Origin: Pseudocitrobacter corydidari
GTDB taxonomy: Bacteria > Pseudomonadota > Gammaproteobacteria > Enterobacterales > Enterobacteriaceae
Reading direction: 5' to 3'
Assembly (NCBI RefSeq): GCF_021172065.1
Contig: NZ_CP087880.1
Location: forward strand, 1,402,583-1,466,582
DNA length: 64,000 nucleotides
In this document: positions 1-8,468 of the stretch, one piece after another
Numbering within the stretch: the stretch's first letter is position 1
How the letters are laid out: each line of letters starts with the position of its first letter
Program-made: the position numbers and the translations under genes
The notes under the pieces: generated by a model
Seen by the model: only the letters and a program-made list of their open reading frames with translations
Databases searched by the model: none
What the model was told of the DNA's origin: nothing

Positions 1-2014
1 AGCGCTGGATACCATCGGCGATAACCTGAAACGCATTCTGAAAGATTACGGTAACGAAGCGGTGCACGTGCTCTACGGCACAGGCGTTGACGGCGGGAAT
101 ATCACCAACTCTAACGTGCCTTATCGCCTGATGAACTCGTGCGGCGGTTACCTTAGCCGTTATGGCAGTTACAGTACCGCACAGATTAGCGCCGCCATGA
201 GCTACATGTTCGGCAGTAACGACGGCAACAGCCCGGACGATATCGCCAACACCAAACTGGTGGTGATGTTCGGCAACAACCCGGCGGAAACGCGCATGAG
301 CGGCGGCGGCGTCACCTATTATGTGGAACAGGCGCGCGAGCGCTCGAATGCCCGCATGATTGTCATCGACCCGCGCTATAACGACACCGCCGCCGGGCGC
401 GAAGATGAGTGGCTGCCGATTCGCCCTGGCACCGACGGCGCGCTGGCCGCAGCGATCGCCTGGGTGCTGATTACTGAAAACCTCGTTGATCAACCCTTCC
501 TCGATAAATACTGCGTCGGCTACGACGAAAAAACGCTGCCTGCCAGCGCCCCGCGCAATGCGCACTACAAAGCCTATATTCTCGGCGATGGCCCGGATGG
601 CATCGCCAAAACCCCTGAATGGGCGGCGCAAATCACCAGTATCCCGGCGGATAAAATCATTAAGCTGGCCCGTGAAATCGGCAGCGCCAAACCGGCCTAT
701 ATCTGTCAGGGCTGGGGGCCGCAGCGTCACTCCAACGGAGAACAAAACTCACGCGCCATCGCCATGCTGTCGGTGCTGACCGGTAACGTGGGTATCAATG
801 GCGGGAACTCTGGGGTGCGAGAAGGCACATGGGATCTCGGCGTGGAGTGGTTCTCGATGCTCGATAACCCGGTGAAAACGCAAATCTCCGTCTTCACCTG
901 GCCGGACGCTATCGACCACGGCGAGAAAATGACCGCCATCCACGACGGTGTGCGCGGGAAAGATAAACTCGACGTGCCGATTAAGTTTATGTGGTGCTAT
1001 GCCAGCAACACGCTTATCAACCAGAACGGGAATATCAGCCGCACCCATGAGATTTTGCAGGACGATAGCAAGTGCGAAATGATTGTCGGCATTGAGCATT
1101 TCATGACGGCGTCGGCAAAATATTGCGACATTCTGCTGCCGGATCTCATGCCAACCGAGCAGGAGGATCTGATTTCTCATGAATCCGCCGGGAACATGGG
1201 TTATGTCATCCTCGGTCAACCGGCCACCAGCCGGAAGTTCGAACGTCGTCCGATTTATGAAATCCTGTCTGAAATCGCTAAACGTCTGGGCCCGGATGTG
1301 TATCAAACCTTCACCGAAGGCCGCTCACAGCATGAATGGGTTCAGTACCTGCATGCCAAAACCAAAGAACGGAATCCGGAAATGCCGTCCTATGAGGAGA
1401 TGAAAACCCTCGGTATCTTCAAGAAAAAATGTCCGGAAGAACACTACGTTGCCTTCCGCGATTTCCGTGAAAACCCGGCGGCGAATCCGCTGAAAACGCC
1501 ATCCGGTAAAATTGAGATATACTCTGAACGGCTGGCAGATATCGCCAAAACCTGGGAGCTGAAAGAGGATGAAATTATTCATCCGCTGCCGGCCTATGCC
1601 CCTGGCTTCGATGGCGTGAGCGACCCGGCACGCAAAACCTACCCGCTGCAATTAACCGGTTTCCACTATAAAGCGCGTACCCACTCCAGCTACGGCAATA
1701 TCGACGTACTGCAACAGGCCTGCCCGCAGGAGATCTGGATCAACCCTGTCGATGCACAACCGCGCGGCATTGCTAACGGCGATACCGTTCGTGTCTCCAG
1801 CCAGCATGGTCAAATGCTGATACCGGCAAAAGTTACCCCGCGCATTCTGCCTGGCGTCACCGCCATCGGGCAAGGCGCGTGGCTGAAGGCGGATATGTTC
1901 GGCGATCGTCTGGATCACGGCGGCAGTATCAACATTCTCACCTCTCACCGTCCATCGCCGCTGGCGAAAGGGAACCCGTCCCACAGCAATCTGGTTCAGG
2001 TTGAAAAGGTATAA
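1..2014 (+). CDS. ynfF: Molybdopterin DMSO/selenate reductase catalytic subunit YnfF (5' end outside window)
   Basis: The frame is open from base 2, so the Tat signal and N-terminal 4Fe-4S cysteines lie outside the window. The visible part aligns along its length with the DmsA family: a GNNPAETRMSGGG cofactor-binding segment, DPRY-DTAAGREDEW and QGWGPQRHSNGE blocks, and a C-terminal molybdopterin-dinucleotide domain ending in KGNPSHSNLVQ. Ser in YGSYSTAQ fits the family's Mo ligand. It is expected to be a periplasmic Tat-exported terminal reductase. It is followed 10 bp later by the FeS subunit and the membrane anchor, the order seen in E. coli ynfEFGH-dmsD; being directly upstream of ynfG argues for ynfF rather than ynfE. 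It is only about 60% identical (by eye) to the second catalytic subunit at 5410-7839. Confidence 0.9.
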   Translation, partial: ALDTIGDNLKRILKDYGNEAVHVLYGTGVDGGNITNSNVPYRLMNSCGGYLSRYGSYSTAQISAAMSYMFGSNDGNSPDDIANTKLVVMFGNNPAETRMSGGGVTYYVEQARERSNARMIVIDPRYNDTAAGREDEWLPIRPGTDGALAAAIAWVLITENLVDQPFLDKYCVGYDEKTLPASAPRNAHYKAYILGDGPDGIAKTPEWAAQITSIPADKIIKLAREIGSAKPAYICQGWGPQRHSNGEQNSRAIAMLSVLTGNVGINGGNSGVREGTWDLGVEWFSMLDNPVKTQISVFTWPDAIDHGEKMTAIHDGVRGKDKLDVPIKFMWCYASNTLINQNGNISRTHEILQDDSKCEMIVGIEHFMTASAKYCDILLPDLMPTEQEDLISHESAGNMGYVILGQPATSRKFERRPIYEILSEIAKRLGPDVYQTFTEGRSQHEWVQYLHAKTKERNPEMPSYEEMKTLGIFKKKCPEEHYVAFRDFRENPAANPLKTPSGKIEIYSERLADIAKTWELKEDEIIHPLPAYAPGFDGVSDPARKTYPLQLTGFHYKARTHSSYGNIDVLQQACPQEIWINPVDAQPRGIANGDTVRVSSQHGQMLIPAKVTPRILPGVTAIGQGAWLKADMFGDRLDHGGSINILTSHRPSPLAKGNPSHSNLVQVEKV

Positions 2015-2024
2015 GGAGTAACCG

Positions 2025-2642
2025 ATGACAACCCAGTACGGCTTTTATATTGATTCCGCCCGCTGCACAGGCTGCAAAACCTGCGAGCTGGCGTGTAAGG
2101 ATTACAAAGATTTGGGCCCCGATGTCAGCTTCCGTCGCATTTATGAATACGCGGGCGGCAACTGGCAGGAGGACAACGGCGTCTGGCATCAGGACGTCTT
2201 TGCCTATTACCTCTCCATCTCCTGCAACCACTGCGAAGATCCGGCGTGTACCAAGGTGTGCCCAAGCGGTGCGATGCACAAACGCGAAGATGGTTTTGTG
2301 GTCGTCGATGAAGATGTCTGCATCGGCTGTCGCTATTGTCACATGGCCTGCCCGTACGGCGCGCCGCAGTATAACGCCGCGAAAGGTCATATGACCAAAT
2401 GCGACGGCTGTCATGAGCGCGTCGCCGATGGCAAAAAACCGATTTGTGTTGAATCCTGTCCGCTGCGCGCGCTGGACTTTGGCCCGATCGACGAACTGCG
2501 CAAAAAACACGGCAACCTTGCGGCGGTCGCGCCGCTGCCATCCGCGCATTTCACCAAACCGAACATCGTGATTAAACCTAACGCTAACGCGCGCCCGACC
2601 GGCGATACCACCGGTTATCTGGCAAACCCAAAGGAGGTCTGA
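2025..2642 (+). CDS. ynfG: DMSO reductase family iron-sulfur electron-transfer subunit YnfG
   Basis: This 205-residue DmsB-type ferredoxin carries electrons from the membrane anchor to the catalytic subunit. Four cysteine clusters are visible: CTGCKTCELAC near the N-terminus, CNHCEDPACTKVCP, CIGCRYCHMACP, and CDGCHERVADGKKPICVESCP, matching the four 4Fe-4S clusters of the family. The start follows a GGAG ribosome site (ataaggagtaaccg). The stop is one base from the ynfH start, so translation is probably coupled. Only 13 of 205 residues differ from the second copy at 7850-8467, much closer than the flanking A and C subunits. Confidence 0.95.
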   Translation: MTTQYGFYIDSARCTGCKTCELACKDYKDLGPDVSFRRIYEYAGGNWQEDNGVWHQDVFAYYLSISCNHCEDPACTKVCPSGAMHKREDGFVVVDEDVCIGCRYCHMACPYGAPQYNAAKGHMTKCDGCHERVADGKKPICVESCPLRALDFGPIDELRKKHGNLAAVAPLPSAHFTKPNIVIKPNANARPTGDTTGYLANPKEV

Positions 2643-2643
2643 A

Positions 2644-3501
2644 ATGGGAAATGGATGGCATGAATGGCCACTGGTACTCTTCACCGTACTGGGCCAGTGC
2701 GTTGCTGGGGCGCTGATTGTCAGCGGACTCGGCTGGTTTGCAATGAAAGATGATGCTGCCGCACGTCAACGTCTGGTGCGCAGTATGTTCTTTTTATGGC
2801 TGGTGATGGGCATCGGTTTTCTGGCCTCGATTATGCACCTCGGTTCACCGCTGCGGGCGTTTAACTCCCTGAACCGCGTGGGCGCGTCTGCGCTGAGTAA
2901 TGAAATTGCCGCCGGGTCGATTTTCTTCGCCGTCGGTGGATTCTGGTGGCTGGTGGCCGTGCTGGGCAAAATGCCGGAAGCGCTGGGCAAACTCTGGCTG
3001 CTGGTGAGCATGGTGCTGGGGCTGGTATTTATCTGGGCAATGACCCGTGTTTATCAGATCGATACCGTGCCAACCTGGTATAATGGCTATACGACGCTGG
3101 CCTTCTTCCTGACGGCCTTTGTCAGCGGCCCGCTGTTTGCCGCCCTGCTGCTACGTGCGGCGCGCGTGATGTTTAACGGAGTCACCTTTGCGGCAGTCAG
3201 CGTTCTCGCCCTGCTGGTAAGCATTGCGGTGATTGTTTTGCAGGGTATTTCGCTCGGCGACATTCACAGCTCCGTACAGCAGGCCAGCGCGCTGGTACCG
3301 GACTACGGCAGCCTGCAGGTCTGGCGTATCGTGCTGGTTGCTGCGGGCCTTGGCTGCTGGATTTGCCCGCTGGTACGTCGCAAAGAACCGGCGGTGTTTG
3401 GCCTGCTGTTAGGGCTGATTCTGGTGCTGGCAGGCGAACTGATTGGCCGTGGACTTTTTTATGGTCTGCATATGACCGTGGGTATGGCCGTTGCGGGTTA
3501 A
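2644..3501 (+). CDS. ynfH: DMSO reductase family membrane anchor YnfH
   Basis: A 285-residue, very hydrophobic DmsC-type protein with about eight predicted membrane segments. It oxidises menaquinol and anchors the YnfFG pair to the inner membrane. Conserved family stretches are visible at MGNGWHEWPLVLFTVLGQ, MHLGSPLRAFNSLNRVG, LSNEIAAGS, IHSSVQQASALVPDY and the terminal GELIGRGLFYGLHMTVG. An AAGGAGGT ribosome site lies inside the end of ynfG. It is third gene of the ynfFGH-dmsD operon and about 60% identical (by eye) to the anchor at 8469-9326. Confidence 0.94.
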   Translation: MGNGWHEWPLVLFTVLGQCVAGALIVSGLGWFAMKDDAAARQRLVRSMFFLWLVMGIGFLASIMHLGSPLRAFNSLNRVGASALSNEIAAGSIFFAVGGFWWLVAVLGKMPEALGKLWLLVSMVLGLVFIWAMTRVYQIDTVPTWYNGYTTLAFFLTAFVSGPLFAALLLRAARVMFNGVTFAAVSVLALLVSIAVIVLQGISLGDIHSSVQQASALVPDYGSLQVWRIVLVAAGLGCWICPLVRRKEPAVFGLLLGLILVLAGELIGRGLFYGLHMTVGMAVAG

Positions 3502-3512
3502 CGGATGACATT

Positions 3513-3534
3513 GTGCGGGGCAACCCGCACTTTT
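3513..3534 (+). terminator. GC-rich hairpin with short T run between ynfH and dmsD
   Basis: A perfect 7-bp stem (GTGCGGG/CCCGCAC) with a GCAA loop is followed by TTTT. Its position inside the operon, 12 bp before dmsD, suggests partial termination or an mRNA-stabilising 3' end rather than a full stop. Confidence 0.55.
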
Positions 3535-3546
3535 AGGATGGTTTGA

Positions 3547-4161
3547 ATGACTGATTTTTCCCAACACGACACATTTTCTATGACCGCCCGTGTGCTCGGC
3601 GCGCTGTTTTATCTGCCGCCGGAAAGCCCGGAAGCCGCCCCCTTGATCGAGGCGCTGAAAGGCACGGAATGGCTGACCCAGTGGCCCTTGCCGCAAGAGG
3701 TGTTGCAGCCACTGAGTGCAAAATTTAACGCGGATGCCGAAGAAACGTTGTCTGAAGCCTGGCAGCGCTTGTTTGTCGGCCCGTATGCGTTGCCTTCTCC
3801 GCCGTGGGGTTCCGTCTGGTTGGATCGCGAATCGGTGCTGTTTGGCGACTCGACCCTGGCGCTGCGCCAGTGGATGCGTGAAAACGGCATCCAGTTCGAT
3901 ATGCAGCAAAACGAGCCGGAAGATCACTTTGGCTCCCTGCTGCTGCTTGCCGCCTGGCTGGCGGAAAATGAGCAGCACGCTCTGTGCGAACAACTGCTGG
4001 CCTGGCACCTCTTCCCGTGGTCTACGCGTTTTCTGGAAGAGTTTGTCGCTAACGCCAATCACCCGTTTTATCAGGCGTTGGGTGAATTAGCACAGTTGAC
4101 GCTGGCAGAATGGACCACACATATGCTCATCCCCGTCGCTGAAAAAACGCTCTTCCGTTAA
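3547..4161 (+). CDS. dmsD: Tat proofreading chaperone DmsD
   Basis: A 204-residue all-helical protein of the TorD/DmsD/NarJ family. These cytoplasmic chaperones bind the twin-arginine leader of DmsA/YnfE/YnfF and hold the enzyme until its cofactor is inserted. Family hallmarks include ARVLGALFYLPPESPE near the N-terminus, the YALPSPPWGSVWLDRESVLFGDSTLAL block that contributes to the leader-binding pocket, and the DHFGSLLLLAAWLAE helix. The start has an AGGA site 6 bp upstream. Only one dmsD is present, so it probably serves the catalytic subunits of both reductase operons. Confidence 0.94.
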   Translation: MTDFSQHDTFSMTARVLGALFYLPPESPEAAPLIEALKGTEWLTQWPLPQEVLQPLSAKFNADAEETLSEAWQRLFVGPYALPSPPWGSVWLDRESVLFGDSTLALRQWMRENGIQFDMQQNEPEDHFGSLLLLAAWLAENEQHALCEQLLAWHLFPWSTRFLEEFVANANHPFYQALGELAQLTLAEWTTHMLIPVAEKTLFR

Positions 4162-4178
4162 ATCCAGGGCAATAACGC

Positions 4179-4208
4179 GCAGACGGTGACATCTACTAGA
4201 CCGTCTGC
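4179..4208 (+). terminator. Inverted repeat downstream of dmsD
   Basis: A perfect 9-bp inverted repeat (GCAGACGGT/ACCGTCTGC) with a 12-bp loop lies 18 bp after the dmsD stop. No T run follows, so it may be a factor-dependent or mRNA-end hairpin. It separates the ynf operon from the LysR gene. Confidence 0.45.
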
Positions 4209-4269
4209 ATTAATCCTCATCCTCGCCGTCCAAAATGAAAGGAATACTCCATGCTGAGGGAAATCAGTC

Positions 4270-5211
4270 ATGCGCGATCTTAACGGATTAAAATGGCTTC
4301 ATGCTTTTGAAGCTGCCGCGCGGCACGGAAGTTTTGTCGGTGCTGCCAAAGAGCTTGGCGTAACGCCTGCGGCTGTCGGTCAGTTAGTTAAATCACTGGA
4401 AAATTGGGTTGGTCACCCGTTATTTTTACGGGGACGTACCGGCAACGAACGTTTGACACTTATTAATAATGCCGATGATGCGTTACATCATATCACGCCT
4501 GGCTTAAACAGCCTGAAAACCGGGTTAAATATACTGCGTCATCATAATGAACGTCCGGTAATTACATTAACCCTTTCTCAGACGCTTCTCACACACTGGT
4601 TTATGGAATTGCTAAATACCTTCTCGGATATTCATCCAGAGATTGAATTTAATCTCAATGTAACGGATAAACTTGTTAATGTCGCGAACGGGGAAGCCGA
4701 CCTGGGAATTCGTTGCGGTCCTGGAAACTGGCCGGGCGTGACAAAGAAATGGTTGATGGAAGAAGAAGCTATTCTGGTATGTAGCCCGCATCTCCTGGCG
4801 CTAAATGAAACCATTAATTTGCAGTGGCTTGCCGTACAAACGCACATTCATGATGACACGCTCTACCCAGGCACCAGTTTTCCCTCATGGGAGAATGTGC
4901 TGGCAACATTAGGAATATCGAACGCCAGCGAGCGTGCATTGCATATCAACTCAACATCCGCCGTCATCCTCGCAGCGCTTAGCGGGCGCGGTGTGGCGAT
5001 TGCGCAAAAAAACCTGGTGAGGCACTTAATCGCCACCAATCAACTGGTACAACTGAACACCGCGCGTCGCTGGCAACTGGAGTGGTCATATTATCTTGTC
5101 ACGCCGAAAAATAGTGTCATGCGGCCTGATGTAAAACGCTTTCATGACTGGCTGATTCACAAAACCAATAACGAGAAAAACCATCCTCTAAAAGCACACT
5201 CTCTCGCATAG
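4270..5211 (+). CDS. LysR-family transcriptional regulator, GcvA-like, next to dmsABC
   Basis: A 313-residue LysR protein. The N-terminal winged helix-turn-helix reads LKWLHAFEAAARHGSFVGAAKELGVTPAAVGQLVKSLE, the form typical of the GcvA/AmpR branch. The rest is a periplasmic-binding-protein-like effector domain, with EADLGIRCG as usual. It lies between the two DMSO-reductase operons, codirectional with dmsABC and 198 bp upstream of it. Regulation of dmsABC is a reasonable guess from context but is not shown by the sequence. An upstream ATG at 4251 is out of frame. The region is more AT-rich than the reductase genes around it, suggesting a different history. Confidence 0.85.
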   Translation: MRDLNGLKWLHAFEAAARHGSFVGAAKELGVTPAAVGQLVKSLENWVGHPLFLRGRTGNERLTLINNADDALHHITPGLNSLKTGLNILRHHNERPVITLTLSQTLLTHWFMELLNTFSDIHPEIEFNLNVTDKLVNVANGEADLGIRCGPGNWPGVTKKWLMEEEAILVCSPHLLALNETINLQWLAVQTHIHDDTLYPGTSFPSWENVLATLGISNASERALHINSTSAVILAALSGRGVAIAQKNLVRHLIATNQLVQLNTARRWQLEWSYYLVTPKNSVMRPDVKRFHDWLIHKTNNEKNHPLKAHSLA

Positions 5212-5312
5212 AAATTCTATATCGCCGCTAAAGATTTTCTCGTTTGTCAGCACGATTCGAAATCAAGAAAATAATATCCAACATTCGCCAGAGGGATAAA
5301 TCCACTGGCGAT

Positions 5313-5333
5313 TTGTTATTGCATTGCAAACAA
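5313..5333. promoter_or_regulatory. Candidate LysR-type dyad upstream of dmsA
   Basis: TTGTT and AACAA are separated by 11 bp, a T-N11-A layout as expected of LysR boxes, and overlap a perfect 11-bp palindrome (TTGCATTGCAA, 5319-5329). It lies 77 bp before the dmsA start and downstream of the LysR gene. Assignment to that regulator is inferred from position only. Confidence 0.35.
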
Positions 5334-5409
5334 TTAAATACATTCACAATAAAAATATAACAGCAAAATAATCATCGTCAGCTAAATTATTACCAGGAAA
5401 GGTGAAGTA

Positions 5410-7839
5410 ATGGATCGTACTGAAAATGCACGTCTGTGCCAATTTCCCGTCACCCGTAGAAAACTGATTCAAACCGGCGGCGTAATAGCTGCTGCAAACA
5501 GTTTAACCCTACCTTTTAGCCTCAGTACAATTGCAGCTGAACAACCGCCATCCCCGCAGGAAAAGCGTGTCTGGAGCGCGTGTACCGTAAATTGCGGTAG
5601 TCGATGCCCACTCCATATGCATGTTATCGATGGCGAAATTAGATATGTCGAAACGGATAATACCGGTGACGACAATTACGAAGGGTTACGGCAGGTTCGT
5701 GCTTGCCTGCGCGGGCGCTCAATTCGCCGCCGGATCTACAACCCGGACAGGCTTAAATATCCCATGAAACGCATCGGGAAGCGCGGCGAAGGCAAATTCG
5801 AACGCATCAGTTGGGAAGAGGCGTACAGCACCATCGCCAGCAACATGAAACGACTGATTAAAGATTACGGTAACGACGCTATTTATCTCAATTACGGTAC
5901 CGGAACCGGTGGCGGGACGATAACGGCGCCCTGGCCTTCTGGCCGGAGTTTCGTCGGCAGATTAATGAATCTCTGCGGCGGGTTCCTCGATTTCTATGGT
6001 GATTATTCTACCGCGCAAATTACAGCAGGGCTGAACTACACCTATGGCGGATGGGCCGACGGCAACAGCCCCTCGGATATCGAGAACAGCAAGCTGGTCG
6101 TTCTCTTTGGCAATAATCCTGGCGAAACCCGCATGAGCGGGGGTGGTCTTATATATACCTTTCAACAAGCGCTGGCAAAATCGGGCGCTAAACTTATTAT
6201 CATCGACCCTCGCTATACCGACACGGGCGCAGGTCGTGAAGATGAGTGGATCCCCATCCGTCCGGGTACCGACGCGGCGTTAGTCTCGGCGCTGGCGTGG
6301 GTTATGATTAGCGAAGATCTTGTAGACCATCATTTCCTTAACACCTATTGCATCGGTTACGACGAGCAAACGCTTCCTGCTGACGCGCCAAAGAATGGCC
6401 ACTACAAAGCCTATATTTTAGGGGATGCAAAAGATGGAATCGCGAAAACGCCGGAATGGGCAGCGCCGATTACCGGGATCCCCGCGGAACGCATTCGCCA
6501 TCTGGCGAGGGAAATAGCCTCTACAAAACCGGTGTTTATTAGCCAGGGCTGGGGGCCGCAACGACGTTCCAACGGCGAGATGACCAGCCGCGCTATTGCA
6601 ATGCTGGCTATTCTTACCGGCAATGTTGGCATTCACGGCGGTAACTCCGGCGCCCGAGAAAGCGGTTTTAGCCTGCCATTTGGCTATATACCCATGCTCG
6701 ATAACCCGGTTAAAGCCAGTATTTCGATGTTCAGTTGGGTCGATGCCATTGAGCGAGGCGCTGAAATGACCGCGCTCCGCGATGGCGTTCGTGGGCAAGA
6801 TAAGCTTAATGTGCCTATCAAAATGATCTGGAATTATGCAGGTAACTGCCTGATAAACCAACATTCAGATATCAACCATACTCACGATGTGTTGCAGGAT
6901 GACAAGAAATGCGAGCTGATCGTGGTGATCGATTGCCACATGACCTCTTCTGCAAAATATGCCGATATCATTCTTCCTGACTGTACCATTGCCGAACAGA
7001 TGGATTTTGCCCAGGACGGTTCTACCGGCAATATGGGCTACGTTATTTTTGCTGACCAGGTCATCCAACCACGGTTTGAATGCAAAACGCTCTACGAGAT
7101 GATGACCGGACTGGCAAAACACATGGGCGTCGAGCAGTCGTTCACGGAGGGACGCAGCCAGCTCGACTGGATGCATTATCTCTATGACAATGCGCGTAAA
7201 AATATTCCAGGACTCCCTGCATTCGACACGCTACGTCAGCAGGGCATTTATAAACAGCGCGATCCGAATGTTCACCAGGTGGCCTATAAAGCGTTTCGCG
7301 ACGATCCTCATGCTAATCCCCTCTCCACTGCTTCCGGGAAAATTGAAATTTACTCCCGGGCGCTGGCCGACATTGCAGCAACATGGCAACTGGCCGAAGG
7401 CGATGTCATCGATCCTTTACCTGTCTACACACCGGGCTTTGAGCACCACACCGACCCTTTAATTAAGCAATTTCCATTGCAACTGACGGGGTTTCACTAC
7501 AAAGCTCGCGCCCACTCGACGTACGGTAACGTTGGCGTGCTTAAAGCGGCCTGTCGCCAGCAGGTCTGGATTAATCCGTTGGATGCGCAACAGCGCGGGA
7601 TCGCCAACGGCGACAAGGTTCGCATATTCAATGCCAGAGGCGAGGTTCATATCGAAGCGAAGGTAACGCCTCGTATCATCCCCGGCGTTGTCGCCATGGG
7701 GGAAGGCGCGTGGTATGACCCCGATGGAAAACGTATCGATAAGGGCGGATGCATCAATGTTTTAACCTCACATCGCGCAAGCCCGCTGGCAAAAGGTAAC
7801 CCTTCACACACCAATCTGGTACAGATTGAAAAGGCTTAA
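5410..7839 (+). CDS. dmsA: Anaerobic dimethyl sulfoxide reductase catalytic subunit DmsA
   Basis: An 809-residue precursor, close to the usual DmsA length. It starts with a twin-arginine signal (VTRRKLIQTGG, residues about 16-26) ending near AAEQPP. The 4Fe-4S motif follows (CTVNCGSRC, with a fourth Cys in VRACLRGR). The Mo ligand is probably Ser200 in GDYSTAQ. The C-terminal dinucleotide-binding domain ends in KGNPSHTNLVQ. It reduces DMSO or related S- and N-oxides in the periplasm. Residues such as PIKMIWNYAGNCLINQHSDIN match DmsA more closely than YnfE/F. It heads a dmsABC operon with no dmsD of its own; the start has a GGAAAGGTGA ribosome site. Confidence 0.93.
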   Translation: MDRTENARLCQFPVTRRKLIQTGGVIAAANSLTLPFSLSTIAAEQPPSPQEKRVWSACTVNCGSRCPLHMHVIDGEIRYVETDNTGDDNYEGLRQVRACLRGRSIRRRIYNPDRLKYPMKRIGKRGEGKFERISWEEAYSTIASNMKRLIKDYGNDAIYLNYGTGTGGGTITAPWPSGRSFVGRLMNLCGGFLDFYGDYSTAQITAGLNYTYGGWADGNSPSDIENSKLVVLFGNNPGETRMSGGGLIYTFQQALAKSGAKLIIIDPRYTDTGAGREDEWIPIRPGTDAALVSALAWVMISEDLVDHHFLNTYCIGYDEQTLPADAPKNGHYKAYILGDAKDGIAKTPEWAAPITGIPAERIRHLAREIASTKPVFISQGWGPQRRSNGEMTSRAIAMLAILTGNVGIHGGNSGARESGFSLPFGYIPMLDNPVKASISMFSWVDAIERGAEMTALRDGVRGQDKLNVPIKMIWNYAGNCLINQHSDINHTHDVLQDDKKCELIVVIDCHMTSSAKYADIILPDCTIAEQMDFAQDGSTGNMGYVIFADQVIQPRFECKTLYEMMTGLAKHMGVEQSFTEGRSQLDWMHYLYDNARKNIPGLPAFDTLRQQGIYKQRDPNVHQVAYKAFRDDPHANPLSTASGKIEIYSRALADIAATWQLAEGDVIDPLPVYTPGFEHHTDPLIKQFPLQLTGFHYKARAHSTYGNVGVLKAACRQQVWINPLDAQQRGIANGDKVRIFNARGEVHIEAKVTPRIIPGVVAMGEGAWYDPDGKRIDKGGCINVLTSHRASPLAKGNPSHTNLVQIEKA

Positions 7840-7849
7840 GGATCCGTCC

Positions 7850-8467
7850 ATGACAACACAATATGGATTTTTTATCGACTCCAGTCGCTGCACGGGCTGC
7901 AAAACCTGTGAGCTGGCATGTAAGGATTACAAAGACTTAGGCCCCGATGTTAGCTTTCGTCGCATATATGAATACGCGGGCGGTAACTGGCAGGAGGACG
8001 ATGGTGTATGGCATCAGGATGTGTTCGCCTATTACCTCTCCACCTCATGCAACCATTGTGAAGATCCGGCCTGTACCAAAGTGTGCCCGAGCGGCGCAAT
8101 GCATAAGCGCGAAGATGGCTTCGTGGTTGTTGATGAAGATGTCTGTATCGGCTGTCGCTACTGCCATATGGCCTGCCCGTATGGCGCGCCGCAGTATAAC
8201 GCCACAAAAGGTCATATGACCAAATGCGATGGCTGTCACGACCGCGTCGCCGACGGCAAAAAACCGATCTGCGTCGAATCTTGCCCATTGCGCGCGCTGG
8301 ACTTTGGCCCAATTGATGCGCTGCGTAAGAAATACGGTAATCTTGCGTCCGTAGCGCCGCTGCCGTCCGCGCATTTCACCCGACCCAACGTGGTTATCAA
8401 ACCAAACGCTAACGCGAGACCAACAGGCGACACGACCGGTTTTCTGGCAAATCCTGAGGAGGTGTAA
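7850..8467 (+). CDS. dmsB: Anaerobic DMSO reductase iron-sulfur subunit DmsB
   Basis: A 205-residue, four-cluster ferredoxin with the same cysteine motifs as YnfG (CTGCKTCELAC, CNHCEDPACTKVCP, CIGCRYCHMACP, CDGCHDRVADGKKPICVESC). I place the start at the second in-frame ATG (7850), preceded by AAGGAT, because the protein then begins MTTQYGF like its paralogue; an earlier ATG at 7826 lies inside dmsA. The two B subunits are about 94% identical in protein, although the A and C partners are only about 60%, which suggests gene conversion. Confidence 0.94.
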   Translation: MTTQYGFFIDSSRCTGCKTCELACKDYKDLGPDVSFRRIYEYAGGNWQEDDGVWHQDVFAYYLSTSCNHCEDPACTKVCPSGAMHKREDGFVVVDEDVCIGCRYCHMACPYGAPQYNATKGHMTKCDGCHDRVADGKKPICVESCPLRALDFGPIDALRKKYGNLASVAPLPSAHFTRPNVVIKPNANARPTGDTTGFLANPEEV

Positions 8468-8468
8468 A

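Noticed and set aside
749..1306. Minus-strand ORFs within ynfF, and similar ones in dmsA and opgD
   Set aside because: Typical antisense frames of GC-rich enterobacterial genes with no homology signal.
5245..5275. Possible FNR site (CGATTCGAAATCAAG) upstream of dmsA
   Set aside because: Only the ATCAA half-site matches TTGAT-N4-ATCAA; the other half does not, so I do not call it.
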